From positions 62,001 to 126,000 of the forward strand of contig NZ_JAUKWQ010000008.1 in assembly GCF_030504645.1 (NCBI RefSeq): a stretch of 64,000 bases of DNA, in the 5' to 3' direction. Every line of letters starts with the position of its first letter. Within the stretch, counting starts at the first letter, position 1. Position numbers and translations under genes: made by a program. This stretch comes from Rhizobium oryzicola. GTDB lineage: Bacteria; Pseudomonadota; Alphaproteobacteria; Rhizobiales; Rhizobiaceae. Under the pieces are notes generated by a model. It did not search any database, was not told the DNA's origin, and saw only the letters and a program-made list of their open reading frames with translations. Of the stretch, positions 54,541 to 61,468 are shown piece after piece.

Positions 54541-54551
54541 GTCCTTATTCA

Positions 54552-55493
54552 TCAGGGATTGCCGGACGTCCCAGGCGCCGTCGGCGCAGCCAGCGCCGGA
54601 GCGCCGGGCTGCGGCGCGTTCGACTGGTTGAAGAACCGGAAGAACTGCGAATCCGGGCTCAGTACCATGGTCGTACCCTTGTCGCCCAACGCCCCCACAT
54701 AGGCACGCATCGAGCGATAGAACTCGAAGAAGCCGGGATCACGCTGGAAGGCTTCCGCAAACAGGCGGTTGCGTTGGGCATCGCCCTCGCCTCGGATAAT
54801 TTCCGAATCGCGCTGCGCCTCGGACACGATCTCGACCACCTGGCGGTCGGCGATCGCGCGGCGGCGCTGGCCTTCTTCGTTACCGCGGGCGCGGATCAGT
54901 TCAGCCTCGGCCAGACGCTCGGCCTTCATGCGCTGATAGGTCTGCTGCGAGACTTCGCGCGTCAGGTCCGTGCGGCGGATGCGAACATCCTTGATGTTGA
55001 GGCCAAGGCTTTCTGCCGCACCCTGCAGGTCAGAGCGCACTTCCTGCATCATCGACGAACGTTCGTCAGACAAAGCAGAGGTGAAGTTGCGCAGACCGTA
55101 AACCCGGCGAAGCGCCGAATCGAGACGTGTGCGCAGGCGGGCTTCGGCTGCATCGCGATCACCGGAAACGGTTTCGCGGAAGCGACGCGGATCGGAAATG
55201 CGATAGACCACGAAGGCATCGACTTCATAGAAGGCACCGCCGCGCACCTGAACGCGGATATTGTCGAGGTCGAAACGCAGCGAGCGGTCTTCGATGAACT
55301 GCACGCGGTCGGCATCCATGAAGGAGAACGGCAGCTTGAAATAGATGCCAGGATCGGACTTCACGTCACGGATATTACCGAAGCGTACGACGATGGCCTG
55401 TTCCCGTTCGTTGACCACGAACACGGAGGAATAGACCAGGAAGAACAGCACACCGAGACCGATGAGGAAAGCAGGTAAGCGACTGGGGTTCAT
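54552..55493 (-). CDS. hflC: FtsH protease modulator HflC
   Basis: Membrane protein of 313 residues. An N-terminal anchor (FLIGLGVLFFLVYSSVFVV) precedes an SPFH/band-7 domain (NEREQAIVVRFGNIRDV) and the helical HflC region (ERLAEAELIRARGNEEGQ). It assembles with HflK around FtsH. The start overlaps the hflK stop (ATGA). Confidence 0.96.
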   Translation of the reverse strand: MNPSRLPAFLIGLGVLFFLVYSSVFVVNEREQAIVVRFGNIRDVKSDPGIYFKLPFSFMDADRVQFIEDRSLRFDLDNIRVQVRGGAFYEVDAFVVYRISDPRRFRETVSGDRDAAEARLRTRLDSALRRVYGLRNFTSALSDERSSMMQEVRSDLQGAAESLGLNIKDVRIRRTDLTREVSQQTYQRMKAERLAEAELIRARGNEEGQRRRAIADRQVVEIVSEAQRDSEIIRGEGDAQRNRLFAEAFQRDPGFFEFYRSMRAYVGALGDKGTTMVLSPDSQFFRFFNQSNAPQPGAPALAAPTAPGTSGNP

Positions 55494-56608
55494 TGACGTG
55501 CCCCCTGGTTCTGGCCCTGCGCCGAATTGGAGCGAATGAGGTCATTCAATGGCAGGTATGGAACGGCACCCTGCTTTTCATCCAGAATGATCTTGTTGGA
55601 GTTCTTCAGAACATTCTCCATGGTTTCGATATAGATGCGCTCGCGGGTCACTTCCGGCGCCTGCTTGTAGGCGTTGTAGATCGACACGAAACGCTGTGCT
55701 TCACCGGTCGCCTCGTTGATCACGCGATCCTTGTAGGCAGATGCTTCTTCGCGAACCTGAGCGGCTTGACCGCGTGCCTGACCAAGCTTCTGGTTGGCAT
55801 ACTGGTTGGCTTCCTCGACGAAGCGGTCTTCGTCCTGTTCGGCGCGCTGCACTTCTTCAAAGGCATCAGCCACTTCACGCGGGGGTGCCGCATCCTCGAT
55901 CGGCACGGCATTGATGGAAATGCCGGAGCCATAGGCATCCATAGTGCCCTGGATGATGTCGCGCACTTCGGTGGAAATCTGTTCGCGGTTGTTGCGGAAC
56001 ACGTCCTGCGCCGGACGGCGGCCAACCACTTCGCGCATCGCGCTTTCAGCCACCTGCTGCAGGGTGGCACCGGGCGCTTCCAGATTGAACAGATAGGCGC
56101 GCGGATCGGTAACCGTGTAAAGCACCGAGAACTGCACATTGACGATGTTCTGATCGCCAGACAGCATCAGGCCAGCGGCCGAAGAGGGATTGTTGAGCGA
56201 GCCGATATTCTGCTGCTGCTCGGTAACCTTGACGATCTCGACGGTCTCCAGCGGCCAGAAATGGAAATGCAGGCCGGGACCGGAAATCTCTTCCTTGGGC
56301 TTGCCGAAGCGCAGTTCCACACCGCGTTCATCCGGCTGCACCGTGTAAATGGATTCAACGGCAAAAAATGCAAGAACGATCAGGAGAACGACGGCAAAGG
56401 CGCCGCCATTGAAACCGCCGGGCACCACGTTGCGCAGGCGCTCCTGGCTGCGGCGAATAATGTCATCCAGATCCGGCGGACCGCCGTTTCCGCCACCATT
56501 GCCACCGCCGCCGCCACGAGGACGGTTCGGCCCCTGGCCCCATGGCCCTTGGTTATTGCCGCCGCCGCCCCCCCAGGGACCGCCGCCATTCTGATTGCTC
56601 CAGGGCAT
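55490..56608 (-). CDS. hflK: FtsH protease modulator HflK
   Basis: Membrane protein of 372 residues. The N-terminal about 65 residues are Gly/Asn/Pro-rich and disordered (MPWSNQNGGGPWGGGGG), a typical HflK feature. Then a membrane segment (FAVVLLIVLAFFAVESIYTV) and the SPFH domain (QPDERGVELRFGKPKEEISGPG), ending in a helical region with QARGQAAQVREEA. The ATG at 56608 follows AGAGG; the frame is open upstream without a start site. Confidence 0.96.
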   Translation of the reverse strand: MPWSNQNGGGPWGGGGGNNQGPWGQGPNRPRGGGGGNGGGNGGPPDLDDIIRRSQERLRNVVPGGFNGGAFAVVLLIVLAFFAVESIYTVQPDERGVELRFGKPKEEISGPGLHFHFWPLETVEIVKVTEQQQNIGSLNNPSSAAGLMLSGDQNIVNVQFSVLYTVTDPRAYLFNLEAPGATLQQVAESAMREVVGRRPAQDVFRNNREQISTEVRDIIQGTMDAYGSGISINAVPIEDAAPPREVADAFEEVQRAEQDEDRFVEEANQYANQKLGQARGQAAQVREEASAYKDRVINEATGEAQRFVSIYNAYKQAPEVTRERIYIETMENVLKNSNKIILDEKQGAVPYLPLNDLIRSNSAQGQNQGARQ

Positions 56609-56743
56609 CAAAACCTCTTTGTTCGTGTCACTCCCCCCGAACCTCGCGCGTTGTCGCGTTCCGGGCACAGCCGTTATAGGTATGCGCAGGCGCGCTTTCA
56701 ACGCGGGCGCGTCTCACTTCGCGGTGTTTGGTAACGAAATGTT

Positions 56744-57289
56744 TCAGTTTGCCGCAGAACGACGTCTATAAACCGTAAATCGGGTCGGATAAGTGTCCTT
56801 TTCACCGGCCGGAACAGCGGTCTCTTCCGTCTTTTCGAAGAGGCCAGCATCGATCACGGGGAAGAAGGTATCGCCCCCTTCGATCTCAGCCTCCACATGG
56901 GTAATGTAGAGGATATCCGCACGTTCGATCGCCTGGGCATAGATCTCGCCGCCGCCGATCACGGCCACTTCAGACGCACCGCTTTCATTGGCCAGTTGAC
57001 GCGCGCGCGCAATCGCCTCATCGAGCGATGCAGCACATTCCACAGCCTGAACGTTCAGAGCCTTTTGCCGCGTCACGACAATATGCGGCCGCCCCGGCAA
57101 GGTGCGTCCGCCGAAGCTGTCGAGCGTCTTGCGGCCCATCACCAATGGCTTGCCCATGGTCATGGCCTTGAAACGCTTGAGGTCGGTCGAAAGCTTCCAG
57201 GGCATGTCGCCATCGCGGCCGATTACGCCGTTCGATGAAACGGCGGCGATCAGCACGATCGGCACTTGGGGCTTTGCCTCGCCAGTCAT
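56744..57289 (-). CDS. folA: Dihydrofolate reductase
   Basis: Enzyme of 181 residues that reduces dihydrofolate with NADPH. Landmarks: [21 protein letters not shown] with the Met20-like loop, [37 protein letters not shown]. It is translated from an ATGA overlap with the thyA stop, the usual thyA-folA operon. Confidence 0.96.
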   Translation of the reverse strand: MTGEAKPQVPIVLIAAVSSNGVIGRDGDMPWKLSTDLKRFKAMTMGKPLVMGRKTLDSFGGRTLPGRPHIVVTRQKALNVQAVECAASLDEAIARARQLANESGASEVAVIGGGEIYAQAIERADILYITHVEAEIEGGDTFFPVIDAGLFEKTEETAVPAGEKDTYPTRFTVYRRRSAAN

Positions 57290-58080
57290 ACCGCGACCGG
57301 CGCCTTGATATGCGCGTCCGCCTCGTAACCGACGAGATTGAAGTCCTCGAAACGGAAGCCGAAGATATCGGTCACGTCAGGATTGATCTCCATGGTCGGT
57401 AAGGGCTTCGGCGTGCGCTGCATCTGCAAACGCGCCTGCTCGAAATGGTTCGAATAGATATGCGCATCCCCCAGCGTATGGATGAACTCACCGGGCTTGT
57501 AGCCGGTCACCTGTGCCACCATCAGCGTCAGCAGCGCGTAGGACGCAATGTTGAATGGCACGCCGAGGAAGATATCGCCCGACCGCTGGTAGAGCTGGCA
57601 GGACAGGCGATCCCCCGAAACATAGAACTGAAACAGGCAATGGCAGGGCGGCAGCGCCATCTCATCCACCTGCGCCGGGTTCCAGGCAGATACGATATGT
57701 CGGCGGGAATTCGGATTGCGCTTGATGCCGTCAATCAGCTTGGCGATCTGGTCCACATGGCCACCCTCGGGCGTCGGCCAGGATCGCCACTGATAGCCAT
57801 AGACCGGGCCGAGATTGCCGTTCTCGTCCGCCCACTCATCCCAGATACCGACACCGTTTTCCTTCAGGTAGGCAATATTGGTATCGCCCTTCAGGAACCA
57901 CAACAGCTCATGGATGATGGAGCGCAGATGCAGCTTCTTCGTCGTCAGCACCGGAAAACCATCGGCCAGATCGAACCGCATCTGATAGCCGAACACCGAC
58001 CGCGTGCCAGTGCCCGTCCGGTCACCGCGATCCGTGCCGGTCTCCATCACATGCCGAAGAAGGTCGAGATACTGTTTCAT
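57286..58080 (-). CDS. thyA: Thymidylate synthase
   Basis: Enzyme of 264 residues. It methylates dUMP to dTMP using methylene-tetrahydrofolate. Landmarks: [44 protein letters not shown], the nucleophile Cys in [33 protein letters not shown] and [13 protein letters not shown]. The product dihydrofolate is recycled by the folA product encoded next. Confidence 0.97.
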   Translation of the reverse strand: MKQYLDLLRHVMETGTDRGDRTGTGTRSVFGYQMRFDLADGFPVLTTKKLHLRSIIHELLWFLKGDTNIAYLKENGVGIWDEWADENGNLGPVYGYQWRSWPTPEGGHVDQIAKLIDGIKRNPNSRRHIVSAWNPAQVDEMALPPCHCLFQFYVSGDRLSCQLYQRSGDIFLGVPFNIASYALLTLMVAQVTGYKPGEFIHTLGDAHIYSNHFEQARLQMQRTPKPLPTMEINPDVTDIFGFRFEDFNLVGYEADAHIKAPVAV

Positions 58081-58253
58081 GGGAAGCCACCGATTCTTGT
58101 TGAGCGCATTATAGGGGCGCGCGGACCTCAGTGACAGGGCTCAATCCGACCATCCCCAAGCAAGGACGACCCCATGCGCAATCCCGCTTCCGATGTGTCC
58201 TCTTTCCGCCTAGAACACCGCAACATCTTTCGGGTACTACCAAGGAACCCCCC

Positions 58254-59075
58254 ATGGCGCATGCCTTCAGACAGGTCGATTGTTTTTCCTCCACCGCCAC
58301 CAAGGGCAATGCGCTTGCCGTCGTGCATGACGCCGACGATCTTTCCACCGAGCAGATGGCAAGCTTCGCACGCTGGACGAACCTCAGCGAAACGACCTTT
58401 CTACTGAAACCGACCGTGTCAGGTGCGGATTACCGCGTGCGCATCTTCACACCCCTGCAGGAACTGCCCTTTGCGGGTCATCCGACCATTGGCTCCTGCC
58501 ATGCCTGGCTGGAAGCGGGCGGCAAACCCAAGGGCGACGACATCGTGCAGGAATGCGGTGCCGGTCTGATCACTGTTCGGCGCGAGGCGGAGCGGCTTGC
58601 CTTTGCAACGCCACCGCTTGCCCGCTCCGGACCGGTGGAAGAGGCGGTGCTGCAAAGGGCCCTTGACGGCATCGGCCTTGCGCCTGCCTCCTTGGTGGAC
58701 GCCGCCTGGGTCGACAATGGACCAGGCTGGATGGGTCTGCTGCTTGCTTCCAGCGCAGAGGTGCTGGCGATCAAGCCGGACTTCTCGATCCTGAAGGGCA
58801 TGAGGGTGGGCGTCGTCGCACCGAGCGCGGAAGGTGACTGCGAATTCGAGGTTCGGGCCTTTACTGCCGCAGGCTTCGAGGATTCCGCCACCGGCAGCCT
58901 GAACGGCGGGCTTGCATTGTGGCTCATGCAGGCCGGCCATGCCCCGGACCAGTACGTTGCGGCACAAGGCACCATGGTTGGCCGTGCGGCCAGGCTTTAC
59001 GTGCGTCGCGAGGGCGCGGAAACCTGGATTGGCGGCGCGGTACAAACTGTGCTTCGCGGCGAAACCGCTTTCTGA
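58254..59075 (+). CDS. PhzF family isomerase (copy 2)
   Basis: Protein of 273 residues: FRQVDCFSSTATKGNALAVV, the Glu motif WTNLSETTFLL, FTPLQELPFAGHPTIGS, and FEDSATGSLNGGLALWL. It is a diverged paralogue of the gene at 16646; the second-half motif has SATGSLNG in place of PATGGAAA. The ATG at 58254 is preceded by AAGGAACC. Divergent from thyA. Substrate unknown. Confidence 0.9.
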   Translation: MAHAFRQVDCFSSTATKGNALAVVHDADDLSTEQMASFARWTNLSETTFLLKPTVSGADYRVRIFTPLQELPFAGHPTIGSCHAWLEAGGKPKGDDIVQECGAGLITVRREAERLAFATPPLARSGPVEEAVLQRALDGIGLAPASLVDAAWVDNGPGWMGLLLASSAEVLAIKPDFSILKGMRVGVVAPSAEGDCEFEVRAFTAAGFEDSATGSLNGGLALWLMQAGHAPDQYVAAQGTMVGRAARLYVRREGAETWIGGAVQTVLRGETAF

Positions 59076-59168
59076 ATTGCCTGCAAGTTTTGGACATCAC
59101 TGCCGCTCGACAAATGGCCCCTCCGCGGACCACAAAGGAGATCCATCTCAGCGCGTCAGGAATCAGAA

Positions 59169-59912
59169 ATGCTGCCACATCTCCGCCGGCCGGCTGCCGC
59201 TCTTGTGCTTGTACTTTCAACCGCCCTGCCCGCCTTGGCGCAGAATTTCGCGAATGATTATGTCGGTGCCTGGAGCATCGATACGGGCGGCATGATGGGA
59301 CGCTGTGTCCTGCGGCTTTCGGCGGATAGCATGATGGGCAAGCTGCGCGCCTCGACGGAAGGCTGCCTTGGGCAACTCGCTTTCGTGAACAGCTGGAACG
59401 CAGACGATCAAGGCGTGACATTGGAAGGAATGGGCAGGCAACTTGCCACGCTGGAACCCTCACGCGGCAATCTTGCCGGTCGTGCCGCCGACGGAAGCCT
59501 GTTCACGGCGCGCCCCATGGATGGTCAACGGGTGGGGCGTCGCTGGGACAACCCGCCACCCGTGGCAGGAGGTTTTACGCCGCCCTGGGAAGGCGATCGG
59601 CAGGAGAACTGCTATCTGCGTGCCGATACGGGGCGCTGTGCCGAGCCCTCGGACATGCGGCCGCCATCCCGATACCCGGCACAGGTGCGCGCCGCCTATG
59701 ACCTGAACATTCGCCGCGCCGTCGACATGTCGAGCCCGGTCATTGCGCAAGTGGCCCAGGGACAGTGCTTCATCGTCAACTGGTGCAGGGATTCGCGCTG
59801 GGGCGTTCGTTGCCAGGTCCGCATGGATGACCGCGGCCATGTCGGCTATACGGTCAAATATTACAATCAGGATGGACGCGACTATCTCGGTTTTGCCAAT
59901 CAGTGCCGATGA
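59169..59912 (+). CDS. Secreted Inh-like and SH3-like domain protein
   Basis: Protein of 247 residues with signal peptide ending ALPALAQ. Residues about 30-115 look like the AprI/Inh metalloprotease-inhibitor barrel (YVGAWSIDTGGMMGRCVLRL, WNADDQGVTLEG). Residues about 175-247 resemble a bacterial SH3 domain (VRAAYDLNIRRAVDMSSPVI, VNWCRDSRWGVRC). Several Cys suggest disulfides. The function is inferred from weak pattern resemblance only. It directly precedes ssrA. Confidence 0.65.
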   Translation: MLPHLRRPAAALVLVLSTALPALAQNFANDYVGAWSIDTGGMMGRCVLRLSADSMMGKLRASTEGCLGQLAFVNSWNADDQGVTLEGMGRQLATLEPSRGNLAGRAADGSLFTARPMDGQRVGRRWDNPPPVAGGFTPPWEGDRQENCYLRADTGRCAEPSDMRPPSRYPAQVRAAYDLNIRRAVDMSSPVIAQVAQGQCFIVNWCRDSRWGVRCQVRMDDRGHVGYTVKYYNQDGRDYLGFANQCR

Positions 59913-59960
59913 TGACGCGCACCCCTTTTCATTGGCCCGAGAAAGACTTATATGAACCTT

Positions 59961-60260
59961 GCCGGGGCTTGCTCCGGCTATGGCAATAAACGGTCGGTGG
60001 AATAAACCTATTGGACCCGGGGGCGGTACCCGGCGCCTCCACCAGAAAAAGGCGGACCTCACGCGAGGCCTTTTTCTGATGGGGGCGAAATAGGATCGAC
60101 AAGGGTGTAAAGATCGAACTTTTGCTCGGCATGATACCGCCGTTATCGGGTCACAAGTGTAGTTGCAAACGACAACAACGCTAAGGAATACGCTCTCGCT
60201 GCCTAATGGCGGTGCGGGAATTCCGCTCTAAGTCCTCTTGGTTAGCCCCTTGAGGCGGGG
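59961..60260 (+). ncRNA. ssrA: Two-piece (permuted) tmRNA
   Basis: The acceptor piece comes first: it ends GGCGCCTCCACCA with CCA at 60042-60044. The coding piece begins with GGGGGCGAAATAGGATCGAC at 60081. The halves pair through GGGGGCG and CGCCTCC. An intervening hairpin (60043-60053 with 60068-60078) is removed on maturation. The tag frame at 60165-60206 codes ANDNNAKEYALAA then TAA. It rescues stalled ribosomes and tags proteins for ClpXP. Both outer ends are approximate. Confidence 0.95.
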
Positions 60261-60426
60261 TCCGAAGGCACCTGGCAACAGAAGCCTTCACCTTCTCGAC
60301 TTACTCTAAATCCGCTATGATGGCGCAACTTGTAAATCCGGGGCTTCCTTGCCGCTGTCCCGTGACTTATAAAGTGGCAATGGCGCGTATCGCTACAGAA
60401 ACGAAATTGATTGGAAGAAAGCACCT

Positions 60427-60933
60427 ATGGGGCAGGATCACATCCGTTACGACATTCTGGCACAGGATGCCCTTCGCGGCGTCATTCGTAAGGTTCTGTC
60501 GGAGGTGGCGGCCACGGGCCGTTTGCCGGGTGATCACCACTTCTTCATCACGTTTCTGACCGGCGCGCCGGGTGTGCGCATTTCGCAGCACCTGAAGAGC
60601 AAATATGCCGAGCAGATGACCATCGTTATCCAGCATCAGTTCTGGGATCTGAAGGTGACCGAAACCCATTTCGAGGTTGGCCTGTCCTTCTCCGACACAC
60701 CGGAAAAGCTGGTCATTCCCTTCAACGCGATCCGCGGCTTTTACGACCCCGCCGTCAACTTCGAACTCGAATTCGAAGTGCCGCTGGCGGAAGAGGACGA
60801 AAGCTCCGCGGAGATCACCGCCTACCCGGTTGAAGCCGTCTCCAAGCCGGCTGAGACAGAGGAAGAAAATTCTTCCGAAGAAAAGAAGCCGGGCTCCGTC
60901 GTCTCGCTTGATTCCTTCCGCAAGAAGCACTGA
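60427..60933 (+). CDS. sspB: SspB-type ClpXP adaptor
   Basis: Protein of 168 residues, alpha-proteobacterial SspB (DUF517-like). Landmarks: MGQDHIRYDILAQDALRGVI, LPGDHHFFITFLTGAPGVRI, QMTIVIQHQFWDLKV, LSFSDTPEKLVIPFNAI, and a long acidic tail ending SVVSLDSFRKKH, the XB-type peptide that docks on ClpX. It delivers ssrA-tagged proteins to ClpXP. Located 167 nt after ssrA, which supports the function. Confidence 0.95.
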   Translation: MGQDHIRYDILAQDALRGVIRKVLSEVAATGRLPGDHHFFITFLTGAPGVRISQHLKSKYAEQMTIVIQHQFWDLKVTETHFEVGLSFSDTPEKLVIPFNAIRGFYDPAVNFELEFEVPLAEEDESSAEITAYPVEAVSKPAETEEENSSEEKKPGSVVSLDSFRKKH

Positions 60934-60948
60934 GCGGCGAGCGGTCTC

Positions 60949-61152
60949 ATGAGCGGCGACGTCGTCAATCTGCGCCAGTTCCGTAAGGTCAAGGCGCGAT
61001 CCGAGAAGGAGAAGCAGGCGGAGCAGAACCGCATCTCCTTCGGCCGCACAAAAAGTGAAAAGAACCTGACAAAGGCCCTGAATGAGAAGGCGGAACGCGC
61101 ACTCGATCAGGGCCGCCTGGATAAGTCCGGGCAAACAACAGAAGACGAATAA
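60949..61152 (+). CDS. DUF4169 family protein
   Basis: Protein of 67 residues, mostly charged helix: GDVVNLRQFRKVKARSEKEK, then NRISFGRTKSEK, matching the DUF4169 pattern. No known function. It starts 15 nt after sspB, with AGCGG upstream, and may be cotranscribed. Confidence 0.85.
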   Translation: MSGDVVNLRQFRKVKARSEKEKQAEQNRISFGRTKSEKNLTKALNEKAERALDQGRLDKSGQTTEDE

Positions 61153-61227
61153 TCCAAGTTCGGACAATGCGTTGAACGGAGTTTCGGAATCTCCGTCTTA
61201 AATTCCGATCAACAGCCGAGCGGCAAA

Positions 61228-61449
61228 ATGATCCGCAAGCATTCCGCCACGCTTCACGGCCACCGTACCAGCTTTTCGCTGGAGGATGCCTTCTGGCAGG
61301 AGCTGCGCTCCATTGCCGCCAGCCGCAACATCAGCATGGCCGCCCTCATCGCCGAAATCGACGACACCCGCGAAGCCGAGAGCAATCTCTCCTCGGCCTT
61401 GCGGGTTTATGTGTTGCATTGGCTGAAGGGCGAAATATCAGCCACCTGA
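61228..61449 (+). CDS. Ribbon-helix-helix protein
   Basis: Protein of 73 residues with an RHH_4-like fold: HRTSFSLEDAFWQELRSIAA is the strand and first helix, SRNISMAALIAEID the second, then SNLSSALRVYVLHWL. It is a likely DNA-binding dimer. AGCCGAG precedes the start. It converges on the AsmA-like gene with 19 nt between stops. Confidence 0.85.
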   Translation: MIRKHSATLHGHRTSFSLEDAFWQELRSIAASRNISMAALIAEIDDTREAESNLSSALRVYVLHWLKGEISAT

Positions 61450-61468
61450 TCATGCCATCGACGCATGG

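Noticed and set aside
60043-60078. Hairpin AGAAAAAGGC/GCCTTTTTCT taken as a rho-independent terminator
   Set aside because: It is the intervening segment between the two halves of the permuted tmRNA precursor, not a gene end.
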